The notes under the pieces are model-generated. The model saw nothing but the letters and a program-made list of their open reading frames with translations. It had not been told where the DNA came from and made no database searches. A stretch of 64,000 bases of DNA, from positions 248,001 through 312,000 of the forward strand of contig KQ964264.1 in NCBI GenBank assembly GCA_001566295.1. Direction: 5' to 3'. This document shows, piece after piece, positions 1 to 10,766 of the stretch; within the stretch, counting starts at the first letter, position 1; the number at the start of each line of letters is the position of its first letter. Made by a program: the position numbers and the translations under genes. Source of the stretch: Microdochium bolleyi (taxonomy: Eukaryota > Ascomycota > Sordariomycetes > Xylariales > Microdochiaceae).

Positions 1-1
1 T

Positions 2-1390
2 TTATCGAAGCGTCTTCGCATATTCTTTAAGCAGCTCGCTGCTTGCTACCCTAAGTTCTATATAGAGAAAGCACTAGGCGGCCATCAACTTGGCATTTAC
101 GTTTAGCCGGATACTTTCGATGAGGAACCCTTCTGCGAGTATCGTAAGTGGAATTCGCGGCGACTTGAGCTACACGACCCGGAAACACTACCGGATCTGC
201 CTTTTGTGTATAGTCTGATCGTCGAATCTCGGCGGAGCCACGGAAGCGACTGGGATTAGTACAAGATGCGGCCATTATCCTTGTTACTACCACTGCAGTG
301 CCTGGTTCATTTGCCGAGAGTGGAGGAGCTAAGGCTGCCCTAGATATGGGAGCGCCCAATAGCTTTCACTATACCCAGCAGGGTCATACGTGAGTATTAT
401 ACACGACCCTAGGAAGGGCCGGTACGGGATACCTATCACGCTTTCAGTGCTGCTATAGCGGAGCGGGAAAGGTACTTTAGTGGAAAAAGATACCCATCAG
501 CCTGACGAGAGCCTCCCTGCATTTCTAGACGCCGACGCAGATTCCGCTAGAGGACCAGGCCACTCACCGTCCCAATTTGATCTGCCTAGCCAACGCAGGA
601 CAAGATCCACTGTCCAAAGGGCTTCGCACGCTTACCTCTCAATTACACCTGTTCGATCTCCGGGCTTTAATTACCGAGGATCTCTTCCCTACGCCTGGGG
701 CGCCTGCGCAGGAGCATTGGCAGCACATGCGCCGCGTCCGCATCGAATTTCACCCGTTGAGGCCAGATGGGCGCTGGTACTTTATTGGACCTGACTCACC
801 AGATGGGGGATTCCAAATCTCCCAAGACCACTACCCCCCCGAGTATTCTATATCGGAGGACGACGAGCTGGACGAAGAATAGGAAGAGGACCGCCGGGGG
901 GGTAGACAGGCAGACTTCTTGCCTGACTTGTTCCGTACCGAGCCGTGTAGGGAGAGGATCGAGCCTCTCTTGGCAGCATTTGGGAGGACTTTGGCGAAAG
1001 ATGCTACGCCGAAATTAGAGGATGCCGAGTTGTTCGCGTACCTGTGGTGGTATCCAGGGGAGAAAAGGGCAGCTGAGTACGGCTTCGAGGCTAATCGTGA
1101 CGTTTCTAAGCTGCACCGATGGGGTGTAAAGTATGTTGCCGGTGGCAGCTCGCCAGAGGAGAGCGGTCCGGTAGTGCAGTGGCAGGTTGGTGACTGGAGA
1201 CCTAGTTATGAGGTCATTAAGTATTTTCGAAAACTTAGGCCAGCAGGAATGGCTTGATCTTGAGTTCAGCGAGAATAGAGATTCTCGGAAGACTGATGTA
1301 CTTAGGTACGACGATGAATAGGGTGGTCGAGTTGTTGCAGTGTTTGAAGAAAACGCGTTCTCGCAAATTTCAGTAGAGCCGATCATATAA
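2..1390 (+). pseudogene. Decayed F-box-type protein gene, 5' end outside the window
   Basis: A protein can be followed through three frame segments: frame 2 from base 2 to about 497, frame 1 from about 481 to 1257, and frame 2 again from about 1241 to the TAA at 1388-1390. It is broken by about seven in-frame stops and two frameshifts. Recognisable blocks include EFHPLRPDGRWYF, YLWWYPGEK and VVQWQVGDWRPS, which I know from a large uncharacterised Sordariomycete family usually annotated as F-box proteins. Several stops stand where Trp is expected (LP*IWERP, TRP*EGP, HF*TPT, DEE*EED). TGG to TAG is the change RIP gives when it acts on CpA of the opposite strand. The product cannot be functional. 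The family name is from memory; the decay is seen directly. Confidence 0.75.
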
Positions 1391-3947
1391 AGTCTCTCAT
1401 CAGAGCCTGCCGAACGCTGAAACGGCAGTAGCACCGCCACACGTCCGGCTTAGTCTACCGCTGCTTGTCACTGGTTAGAGACTGGCCGATACCTAAATGT
1501 TTTAAAGCAATCACCTGTATGCAAGGCCTCACGAGACGTCCCACACGTAATCAATGAGCAACAATTTTGCGACTCCTGTTTTTGCATATGGTACCGAAAG
1601 TCACAATCAATCAAACTTGGTTTGATTTCGATTCCCACTCCTCTAAGTTCGTCTTATTCCAAATCCGAGAGTAGTTTGTTCGGCCACTCGTGTGCGCAGC
1701 CGTGTTTGGGTGCTTTGAAACAAGCAAGATATCGGCTAGACAAGTTTGTATATAGCAATCCATGATTCGCTCAAGATGCTGACAAGCTCCTATGTGGCGT
1801 CCAGTTCACGACTAACACGTATTTGTCATTGCGCCCGGGTTAGGTGAGAGCCTCCAGGCTGCCAACTATAACAGCTCGAACCACCTACTCCGCTCTATGT
1901 CTACAAAGCCCCGGGAGCGTTAGCAGATACAATCCAGCTAATGATTAAGGTGCGAGCCGTCGTTCGCACATAAGTGTAGTCATAATTATAGAGGAAGAAC
2001 CAGCCACAGGTCGGTAGACCTCGTCGCGGGGCAAGACCTTCGGGAATAAAACCTTGGGTTAGCGCTTCTTAACATTCTATCGCATGATTTACACTTCCTT
2101 TAGCCATCACTCCTTTTCAGATGGACCCGAGTAACAATATGCTCGGGCGCTAAGCGTGATAGTCCAAACCACGGGCCAATCTCTTCTCAGTCAACCCGGC
2201 CAACGCTCAGGCCCCCATCCGATCGCGTAGCCTTTCGCCCCTACGGCCAAGTACCACATCTTTTCCATTCCCCGCCCCATTCAGTCATGAATATTATCTC
2301 GTGCTAACATATCGTCGAGGAGGTGGCGCCTACGCTCCTGAGTCCTTCTGATAACGGATAGCCCGGCCAGAACCGCACACCCCACAATTAGCCTTCTCGA
2401 TGGCACGACGTACCACTCTTGGCCAAACACCAACATCATCGACGTCCAGCGTACGCCGTACGGTTTCGGCTCGACGACCAGCCTCGACTAATCAAGTCAC
2501 TGTACAGCACAACTATCACCTGCTGTTCGTTCGGGTCCTTCCTGCTATGGCCTGCAACAGATCTGACACCCGGAAAATGTGTGCCCATGGATCGAGTGTC
2601 TCGGGGATTCAGGGATTTTGCAAAGTTGCCTGTACCACCACTTAGCAATCACTGCAAGATGTATGCGATGTAGATACTACGATAGCATATGAATGGAAAA
2701 TTCTGCCTGAAATCTTCTCTTCTAGGTTCTCCCGAGTTTTGCAAGTCTAATATACATCGGGCTCTGCCCTCCTTGTGCTCTGGCTGTTGTAATCTTGCCT
2801 GGATAGGACGTTAAGGCCGTTATGGAGCCGCTATCGAGGTGTTTGAAGGGTCTCGCCGCCCTCGATTAGCGCAAAAGTCTGGCTAGTTGATTGGGACAGA
2901 GATCAAAACAAGTCCCGCCATCAATGCATCACTTTATAACACTTACTGAGGCGGAGTAAAGAATGCTTGAACGCCTCGGGCTGGTGGGAAGCATGAAGTA
3001 ACACCTGACGGGATCGAAGGACCCCTCGCACACGACATGACAGGGCTGGGCTGTGGCCCCTTGCTGGTCCGTCCCCTGCGGAGATCGGTGTACGGAGAAT
3101 TGCGCAACTCGACGGAGGACTCCGTGCGTCTCCTGCCTGCAGCCAGCCCCATGATCTACAAGCGGCCATTGTGACGTGCAAGGGTCGTTTAATCCCAAAC
3201 AGCCGGGGAGTGCTCCGGCCTCTGGTCCTCGAGCACTAAGAACACACCTTTCCCGCTGGCACATGGAATGGATCTCTGCTCGGGCCCGTGCAAATCGGGC
3301 CACCACCCCTTGAGTCGAATTAGGCCTCCGTACCACAGTAACACAATGCACAGCTGATAGCCTGAAAGAATAGCGCAAGGCCGTACCCCAGACACCACAG
3401 TCATACAAGGGTACATTAAGCGTAAGTATCCTTACCGCAAGACGCTGAGCTATTACAAATTCAGACACGCTGCTTTCGCTACCAGATTCCTGCTGCCCGC
3501 CTAACTAGATTTTGGAACATGAATTTTACGCTTGCATACCTCGTGCGCTAGACCATTCAATTCGTCATCAACAAGGCGCAAATGCCATCAACCTCACATA
3601 CACGTAGGCAAGGCTGTGGGCCAGATCGGCCTATCCGTGGGGGATTGACCGGCCGAGTGTTTGAGCTTGGGCCAGCTTGAGGCCATGTCTCGCATGGAGT
3701 TCCCGCAAGGCTAAAACGGTTTTCGGTACTGCGCAACGAAGAGACCAATGGGAGGCTCTAGGGAGTTGCCTGCATTAGCGCAGGCCACCTACGGAAGTTT
3801 CACCAAACCAGCGTCCGATGAATGGCTGCTGCGACACTACACACAGCTCAAAGCACCATGCACGAAGTAGCTGATTGAAGCCGGCCATTCCTTCAATTCC
3901 TCGTGCCCGCCAGTTGTTTGGCATGGCTAACCCCTGAGGGACTCAGA
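1391..3947. other. Gene-free stretch
   Basis: No reading frame here has both sensible composition and splice signals. The longest open frame, about 180 codons on the minus strand at 2929-3468, has Cys/Arg/Ser-rich composition typical of chance frames. Base composition is close to even, and I see no repeats or terminal inverted repeats. Confidence 0.5.
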
Positions 3948-3955
3948 TATATAAG
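3948..3955 (+). promoter_or_regulatory. TATA box of small gene copy 1
   Basis: TATATAAG lies 37 bases before the ATG at 3985. This fits a very short 5' leader and supports the choice of that start. Confidence 0.5.
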
Positions 3956-3984
3956 TATGGCTGGTTCTCTTGAGGGGGAGGGCA

Positions 3985-4386
3985 ATGCCAACGCGTAGAT
4001 CTCTCCCCCTACCAACCCAAGACCCTCTCCCAGCAACTCATCCACCACACCAGGCACCCACACCAGAACATGTTCCCTGCTCTCGTTCTTGCACGAGAGT
4101 TCGTTGTTCTCCTTTGATATCGTCCTCTCACGCTCGGACCCCAGTCGATCCAGCTGACAGATGTGCCAGGTCGGATCTCATCCCGACTCACAGCCTGACC
4201 GCGATCAGGCCTGCAGCTGTGCCTGAGCAGAAGGCTCTCGTGACCTATTTCAAGCACGAGCAACCTCTAGAGCAGGTATTCCAAGGCGCAGCGGCCCAGC
4301 GACAGAAGGGCCAACGCGCAGATATGCATCAGTACTTGAAGGAGTGGCAGGCAAAGTGGGATCGGATGCAGCAAGATGGGAGATAA
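3985..4386 (+). CDS. Small uncharacterised protein, tandem copy 1 (133 aa)
   Basis: A single open frame starting at the first ATG after the TATA box (an in-frame non-ATG extension to 3970 is less likely). The N-terminal two thirds is Pro/Ser/Arg-rich and low in complexity. The last 50 residues are hydrophilic and end in a block ADMHQYLKEWQAKW, which is matched in the neighbouring gene at 5314 by PDMKQYLHDWEVRW. The two genes are therefore paralogues in tandem. Their DNA also aligns through the intron of copy 2, but where copy 2 has a GTATGT donor this copy reads ACATGT, and the frame stays open through the former intron, so it may have become coding. No signal peptide or known domain is visible and the function is unknown. 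This copy may be decaying. Confidence 0.45.
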   Translation: MPTRRSLPLPTQDPLPATHPPHQAPTPEHVPCSRSCTRVRCSPLISSSHARTPVDPADRCARSDLIPTHSLTAIRPAAVPEQKALVTYFKHEQPLEQVFQGAAAQRQKGQRADMHQYLKEWQAKWDRMQQDGR

Positions 4387-5119
4387 AAGGAGCGTCAGGA
4401 CAGCCCTACACACCCATTGGCGTTCGTAAAGTACACACAGGACACACACTGTCAAAGGTGCCGCGTATAGACTCTTAGACTCGAATACAGCCTCTTTCTG
4501 TGTCTCCAAATCTGAACGCAGGGCCGTCTAGGGGCGCCGTGACAAAAGTCACTTACGTGCTTTACGTGATCACGAGACCGGGCAACCCTGTCGCTATTGA
4601 TATTCCAAGCTAAGCATCAGTGTTTGAGGTGCGCACTGCACCGCGTAAGAACCTGCCAACTTGATATGCGTCTCCGTCTTCTATCGAGGGGCAAATACCA
4701 AAGCGGGAAACCCTGTCAGGCGGAAACCCAAAGCTCCACTCTTACCGATTCCGATTATAGAGCATAGCTGTTGCCGTGCTCCACAAGATCTACCATGCAT
4801 AAGGCTGTCCTCTTCCTTCGGTTGCCTTTTTTCTTTTGTGGAACCCATGGCCAGCGCCCCCCTTTCAGATCTTGTTCTCCCAGGTGCCCGTAGGCACGCC
4901 CAACTTATGGGCCGCAGACACTTTCGGCGGCCTTTTCTATGGGCCCCAGACAGGGGTTCGAAGCCAATCGATGTCTACGCATAGCACTCCGCGGTCAAAA
5001 CGATGCACACCATCATTTAGCACCATCTCACTTCCCGAGGCGGCATGCAAGTCCCTTTGGTTCCTGACTCTGTCAGCTTGTGGTGCGCGCACCACAAATG
5101 AACGGCCACACCACTCTTT
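4387..5119. other. Spacer between the two small paralogues
   Basis: I see no gene here. The spacer separates the stop of copy 1 from the TATA box of copy 2. Confidence 0.4.
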
Positions 5120-5126
5120 TATAAAT
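5120..5126 (+). promoter_or_regulatory. TATA box of small gene copy 2
   Basis: TATAAAT, 188 bases before the ATG at 5314. It allows a leader of about 160 nt. Confidence 0.4.
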
Positions 5127-5313
5127 GGATCTCGACACTCTACATGGTTATGACCCGAGGGCAGGTTGATCATCAGCTGGTCTTTGGTGTTCATTACTGC
5201 GCTCCTTCACCTCTTGCCGACTCTATCTTGTTCTTGTCCAAGTCTTCCATCAGCTGTCCAAATCGACAGTCTTCATCTCCCAGAGTAACTGTCGTTGAAG
5301 AGCACTATTCGAC

Positions 5314-5607
5314 ATGCCGGCACACAACACCTCCACAACCACGTATGTTCCTTCATCATTTTTATCTTGCCCTATCGCGTGTAAGCTCCGACACCAACAC
5401 TGAGATGGCAGTGCTGCCCGGCCTCTAGTCAGGCCCAAACCTACACTCCCAGCCACCAACGTCCAACTTCAAACGTACCAAGGACGAGTGCAGTCGTTCG
5501 AATGTGTCGCACAGGGCATCCCCTCTCAGCGCCCGGACATGAAGCAATACTTGCACGACTGGGAGGTGAGGTGGACCTCGGCACTGGAGCCAGAGACTCG
5601 AGAGTGA
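5314..5607 (+). CDS. Small uncharacterised protein, tandem copy 2 (67 aa, two exons)
   Basis: Exons 5314-5342 and 5433-5607, with a 90-nt intron using a GTATGT donor and a TCAG acceptor. The joined frame is exactly 68 codons including the stop. The protein is short and hydrophilic, begins Thr/Pro-rich and ends in a conserved block with DMKQYLHDWEVRW, paralogous to the gene at 3985. The alternating aromatic/charged pattern of that block looks like a single amphipathic helix. There is no signal peptide, membrane segment or known domain, and I do not recognise the family. The shared C-terminal block and the conserved intron position make a real gene family more likely than chance frames. Confidence 0.5.
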
Positions 5608-5762
5608 GTGGCTCAATCGAGCCTTCGTATGATGCTGCTACTAGAATGATGTCAAAAGTTCAAGAGCATGGTATGTCTGGGAAAAAGTGGCCTTGGTGCA
5701 TCGGGTACTGTACCCATACCAGAGCCCGGCGCGGCGCAGCGCAGGCGAGTGCGGGGATCTGT

Positions 5763-6263
5763 TTAACTTGGGCCGACAGGGGTCATCGCTAATGCAGCGC
5801 ACCGACATGACGAGGATGTGGACTGGGGTTTACCAAGTTCTAGGGACAATATAGTATTCAACTGCTCGGAATCGATGTCATCAAGAACGTAAAGTGGAAG
5901 CGGCCATTCACCAATGTTGGTGAGGCCAAGGTATGATCGACCACGTTGGAATAAAAAACACAGCCCTCGACTATTCTTCTCCGCTGGAGGACGAAGAGCG
6001 TAGTGCAGTGGAATGTCGGCGGCTGGGGACCAGGCACGAACGTTAGTTGAAGTATCCTTGGTTTGACTAGCCGAAACGGTTTGCAAAGCACGGCTAACAT
6101 GCTTGTTCAACGGCCTCTTTACTCTACACTGTGCATGTTGTACACAGCTCTGATTGAAGAAGTCGCTTGCAACAACTCTCTTCAGCCAATCAGCCAGGTG
6201 CAGGCCTCTGCGGAGCCTGGGTAGCTGCGAAGCTACTTCCGGCCACGCGCTATGCCGTCCCAT
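5763..6263 (-). pseudogene. Possible ankyrin-repeat relic
   Basis: A minus-strand open frame contains a stretch (roughly 5840-6030) with the ankyrin pattern PLHYAL ... LFQRGRSYL ... GEWPLPLYV. The flanking residues are not recognisable, no start codon context or splice sites fit a full gene, and only one to two repeats can be seen. It reads as a remnant. A second ankyrin relic lies at 31512. Confidence is low because ankyrin motifs are loose. Confidence 0.3.
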
Positions 6264-6810
6264 CCAGCCTGCCAGCCGCTCAGATACTGGTCCATATTAG
6301 GTCGTTGACCCAGTAACCCCTGTGTGACTTGCTCAAATGCCTGCTTTTCGTTTGTGTAGCTCTGTACCTGGGCGTAGCTGTGTACAACGGCAAGATTCGC
6401 GTCGGTTAATGTAGTGGAAAAGCTTGGGGCTTCGCTGTGGGCGCATGGTATGTCAGACCTTAGCTCAACAGTAGGTATGAAGAAACTTGTCTAGGTTGTA
6501 AAGAGACACATGAACTCACGTATTCGTGGAAGTGGAAGAAGCGGAAGTACCGCGAGTATGCGAGCTCATACTGGGCGAGATATTTTGAGTTGGGTTGGTC
6601 TGGCTCGTGGGCAGATGCATGTGGTATCGTCTGGGGTTCATGAGATAAAGTCTAAGTAGTTCCTATACAAGCGGCGAGCTGTGTAACAGTACGATCTGCT
6701 CAGTGTCGCGTATATTCTATTTAATATTCCTTCATGGACCTCAAACCTCGATTACGGCTCTAAGTGTTACTGGTCGGGTCGCATGTGACAGAAGGAGTCT
6801 TGGCATCATG
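6264..6810. other. Gene-free stretch
   Basis: I see no gene or structured repeat. The stretch precedes the motif-rich region that starts at 6811. Confidence 0.4.
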
Positions 6811-7524
6811 AAATGGCCTCTCTGGGGGAAGATACTGCCACCATGCTGGCTCAAGCGCGTGAAGCACAGTCAGTGACTGCCAAATGGCCTCATGCGCGTC
6901 TGTGTTGGCGTTCTCAACATCAGCCGTCCGATCAGGTAACAGTGTGCCTCTGTGCACCAAGTCGGACCAGTATATGCGAAAGGGATATGCATCATCCTGT
7001 AAATGGGTGACGTCCCTTTGTGGCTCGCCCAAATGGCCTCAATACGCAGGGGCTTTACAGCTCGATGGGCAATTGAAGATTCCTTGGACCATCAATCGAT
7101 CGCGGTGACGTAGGGCTGATCCCTACTCCGCAGATGGAATGGCCTCAGCACAACCACGCCACGCGGGCTACTTTGGAACTCCATCAGCCAGACATCTTCG
7201 CGTATTTCCCCTAGCTTATGCATGATCCAAGGTCGCTGCAAGGGTTGTTACATTGCAGTACTCGGGTAGGATGTCAAACACCGCCGCCGACGCAAGACAT
7301 TCTGGGCTGTGCAGCCTCACGGCGTTATCGACTTGCATGGATGTGAGGCCATTACCCAGGATCGGCAGAGCCCACACGCCTCTGGACAGGAAACCCGGCA
7401 GCTTATGGGTCCATCAGCAGTTAGCTCGCCCTCGCGATTGGACCGTCCTGCCCGCCAACTGGCAAATCATGTGCGGCAGTGCTGATAATGGCCTCAACCA
7501 TGCAGGAGACCCTGTAATGGCCTC
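6811..7524 (+). promoter_or_regulatory. Seven copies of AATGGCCTC upstream of the zinc-finger gene
   Basis: The 9-mer AATGGCCTC occurs at about 6812-6820, 6883-6891, 7032-7040, 7138-7146, 7487-7495 and 7516-7524 on the plus strand, and once inverted at 7345-7353. Five of the seven copies have A or T directly before the word as AAATGGCCTC or TAATGGCCTC; the copy at 7138 reads GAATGGCCTC. Chance would give about one copy per 130 kb counting both strands. The copies sit in non-coding DNA ahead of the TATA box at 7593, so they are candidate operator or enhancer sites for the gene at 7971. The spacing is irregular, so this is not a simple tandem repeat. Confidence 0.6.
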
Positions 7525-7592
7525 GCCATTGCATGGCAGAGGCCGGATGGGGGTTCAGCTGACAGGGCGGGGTGGTCCGTCAGCAACGGGCA

Positions 7593-7599
7593 TATAAAG
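7593..7599 (+). promoter_or_regulatory. TATA box of the C2H2 gene
   Basis: TATAAAG. The first ATG after it, at 7783, opens only a five-codon frame (M-I-I-I-stop), a possible upstream ORF ahead of the ATG at 7971. Confidence 0.45.
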
Positions 7600-7970
7600 T
7601 GCGTGAGAGGTATCTCTGGGAGGATCTCTCTGTCTCCAACAACATCAACTCCTGCTCGCTACCCTCACCTCCCATCACCAGTTGACTGGGCGCCGCCGCG
7701 CCCGCCTCCTTCGACAGACTCCAAGTTTCCGCACAGCGAGGGCATTGATCTGCCCTCGCTGTCCCAATCAACCGAGAACATCATGATCATCATTTAATTT
7801 ACGGGACGAGCAGCAAAAGGCTTCTCGAGAAGTTCTGTCCTCGCTGCAACGCCGAGTATTTCGAAGATTTCAACAACGAGCATATCTGTGGCTACCCTGC
7901 TGCCGCCGCCATCACGTCCGACATTCCGCGCCCTGCCCATCAGCACACAGCCATCACGGTCGATCCCTCC

Positions 7971-8393
7971 ATGCTTTCCCTCGTCTGCACTCCTGAGCCT
8001 CCAGGAAGTCCGCCGATTCTGCAACAGCCCACGCCCCCGCCGAGCCCCGAGACCGGTGCGCACTCCAAGCCGAGGCGCCAGTATGCATGCTGCTGGTCCA
8101 AGTGTTGCAAGACCTTCCCGTCCGAGAAGGATCGCATCAGGCACGAGCGCACCCACGACAAGAACACGAGCGCTCGTCTGGGCACCTACAGATGCATATG
8201 CGGCAAGACCGACAGCAGGCGTGACAATCACCGCAGACACGTCGAAACGTGCCGATCTGTATATAGCACCACGGGCTCGTTCGTGTGTGCCAAGGGCTGC
8301 AGACACGCCACGGCGCAGGACCACCTGGATCACCTCACAGACACTGTCCATGGCTGCGGTAAGCGTCGCGGACGTCCACGTCAGAAGGTCTGA
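7971..8393 (+). CDS. C2H2 zinc-finger protein with AT-hook (core frame, 140 aa; true start unresolved)
   Basis: Cys/His clusters can be read in order: YACCWSKC..H-x3-H near residues 40-62, YRCICG..H-x3-H near 70-92, and a weaker CAKGC..H..H cluster near 107-125. A C-terminal basic GKRRGRPRQK contains the RGRP core of an AT-hook, so nuclear DNA binding is likely. The same frame stays open with coding-like codon use back to about 7803, and that part holds a further CPRC..HIC cluster, but it has no ATG before a stop at 7746. Either translation starts at 7971 after a short upstream ORF, or an upstream exon or an indel hides the real start. A weak donor at 7725 with the acceptor at 7813 would keep frame. 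The repeated motif upstream suggests self- or cluster-regulation; this is inference. Confidence 0.55.
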   Translation: MLSLVCTPEPPGSPPILQQPTPPPSPETGAHSKPRRQYACCWSKCCKTFPSEKDRIRHERTHDKNTSARLGTYRCICGKTDSRRDNHRRHVETCRSVYSTTGSFVCAKGCRHATAQDHLDHLTDTVHGCGKRRGRPRQKV

Positions 8394-8542
8394 CAGGCAG
8401 CCGCATCGGAAACTCTCCCGTTGTCACTTCGAAATCACGTCTTCCCGCAGCGAGCTTCTTCAACATCTCTCGGAAGTCGCTGCTCGTCCCGGAGGCGCCT
8501 TAGGCTGTGTTTGTAGTTGTGCACTACCCGGCTCGTATGTCT

Positions 8543-8589
8543 GAACCAGAAGGAGAACCTGTCTTTGCAACAGGTTCTCCTTCTGGTTC
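8543..8589. repeat. Perfect 20-bp inverted repeat with 7-nt loop
   Basis: The left arm GAACCAGAAGGAGAACCTGT (8543-8562) is matched exactly by its reverse complement at 8570-8589 around the loop CTTTGCA. It lies 150 bases after the C2H2 stop codon, probably in the 3' untranslated region or just past it. The stem is far longer than a chance hairpin. It has no U-tract typical of a pol III terminator. Confidence 0.85.
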
Positions 8590-10628
8590 GGATGTGGCCG
8601 GGGAGTTCTCCCCCGCAACACCACAGACGCAGCTCAAAGGTTCTGCCTAGCCCACTTGATGATCATAACCCTTGGAGAAGGCGTCTGGCACCTATTTGGC
8701 CCGCGTCTATACTAACAAACCCGTAGCGCGCTCGGCTGGCGGGAGATCTGGCCAAATTGATCAACCAACAGAAACACGAGAGACGCCTCCTCCAAGTCCA
8801 TACGAACCCACGATAACAACTCATAGAAGTTGTCCCCACCTCTACCACCCACTCGAGCTTCGCCAAATACGTTGGACCTTCAGGACATGAAAAGTGACCT
8901 GTTTGGATCAGCGAAGCATTCAACAAACCGCATCAAAACGGAAAACCATCAAATATGCGGGTGGTCCCGCCTCCCCCAGAAACCAACGCACACACTAAAC
9001 AACCAAACTCTCCGTCGTGGAACAAAAAAAGGACCGACGAAGGGGGGAGGCCGGAACGGGGTTTCGTCGACTGCCGCAGTCAAAGCAAGCGTGATATTTG
9101 GCCCAAACCATGCCATTAATACGTTACGTCCGTTGAACATAGGGATGAGTTCTTCCGACGACCGCACCTGAGCTTGTCTGTGGCCCGACGAATTGTCATG
9201 GAAGGTGACCGCAGATACTGAATATTGTTAGGTTAATCAGTTCTGTCAATCACATTTATTATAAATATTGTTGATCAGTTTGTTTGCGTGATGATTCAAG
9301 GATGACATAGATTCAGCCAGTGGCACAATCTATTAGACCATCGTTGCTAAGTTTGCCGTATGACCTACGCCAGTGGCCCTGGTATGGCAACAATGAGGGT
9401 TACGGCTGTCCAGGTATCAATTCGTATTGTCCGCCGACAAAAGTCAAGCGCGGGAGTAGGTCTTATATCATCAAGGCTGGGTGCCACCGTGAGACCTACT
9501 CGTGTCAGACTCAACAACAAAAAGATGACACTATTCCGAACGCTTGCAGCCCAGGCCGCCAGCAACGACGAACCCGTGAAAAGAACATAACGAGTGCCAA
9601 AAGATTTGGCAAAAACATACAACACCGGGGATTCGCTGGTCGTCACCGACCCAACTACTGATCCGGCGGTATCGAGCTTGTGTACAGGGGAGCGGACGGG
9701 ACCCTCAATTTTCTCGATCCTATGGTCGTATGTACTGAGCATGCTATTTGTTTGGCATGATATTGTTGATATTCATGTGGGTGCGAGATGTACATGAATG
9801 CCTCTGAGATAGGCATGGCGGCTCCACAGAATTGATCAACCTCTTTTGGCTGGATTTGGGGCGCAAACACTCCTGGCCTGCGTGAAAAAATGGCAGCATA
9901 CGGAGCAGGACATAAAAATCTGGATGTAAAGACGCGGATACCTCTTAAACACACTCAAGACTAGTTCTATCTCAAGGCACTTCCCTTGCCGTCGTCCAGT
10001 GCAGAGAAAGCCAGATATCCGCCTCTCCGCAGCCTGTATATCAGTTCCACTCCATGCACGTTGTGTCACAATTCTGTTCAGCCTGGTTAGTATAGCTGTC
10101 AGCCTCGTAGGTGCTCTCCAATCTCTGATCTCTCATCGGGCAGTCTATCTAGCTGAATCGGCGGGGACCGAGATCCGGCGTGGTTTGTCGGACACATCAG
10201 TGATGCAGGTTCCTTATCATCCGCCATGCAGGGATGTGCGTACCGGCCCGAGCACCACCACCTTCACCACCAGCGCCGCCACCATTTGACCCCAACAAGA
10301 TCGATTCTCAGAGGCTCACTCACTTGCGACTCGTAAGGCATTAGGTCTCTCTGCGGTTGAACCACAACTGTGCGACTGGCTGGGAGGGAACAAAAGAAAA
10401 TAAATCTTCCCCGAGGATCGGAAACAGCTCGCAGTTCAATACGACCCGTGCCTCCCATTAAAATCAGTCCCCTGTTTCCCTGCAGATATGCTTCCATCGA
10501 GCCGCAGGTTTCCTCCCCGTAGTTCCGGGGGAGGGGGGAAAGTCAAAATGGGGCCGAAGGGAGCTCCGCACCTCTAAGGAGTTTTCGAGTACTGCATGCC
10601 TGGCGCTTAGGGGTCCTTCCTTCGTAGC
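8590..10628. other. Gene-free stretch
   Basis: No open frame here shows protein-like composition. There is a short AT-rich patch around 9225-9290. I see nothing else of note. Confidence 0.45.
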
Positions 10629-10766
10629 CTTGGCGTTATCTTGGCATATCCTGTTGACCCCTCACATCCTATAAGGAGGTGCTTATCTTGCAATGAGACC
10701 CCAGGAGTTGGAGAAAACATACAAGGTTGTATATCCGGCTCTGAGAGCTCGCTACCGAGGCTGCGA
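10629..10766 (+). repeat. Promoter-like segment, copy A of a diverged direct repeat
   Basis: The segment shares an ordered series of blocks with 13027-13142: CTTGGCGTYATCTTGGCA, GTGCTTATCTYGCA, GGTTGYATATCCGGC and CCGAGGCYGC. Differences at Y positions are transitions and spacing between the blocks varies. Copy B lies ahead of the transporter at 13329, while copy A has no recognisable gene behind it. It is probably a relic of a duplicated promoter. Confidence 0.55.

Noticed and set aside
2929..3468. A 179-codon minus-strand frame in the left gene-poor region
   Set aside because: No recognisable motif, no intron signals or promoter, and chance-like composition.
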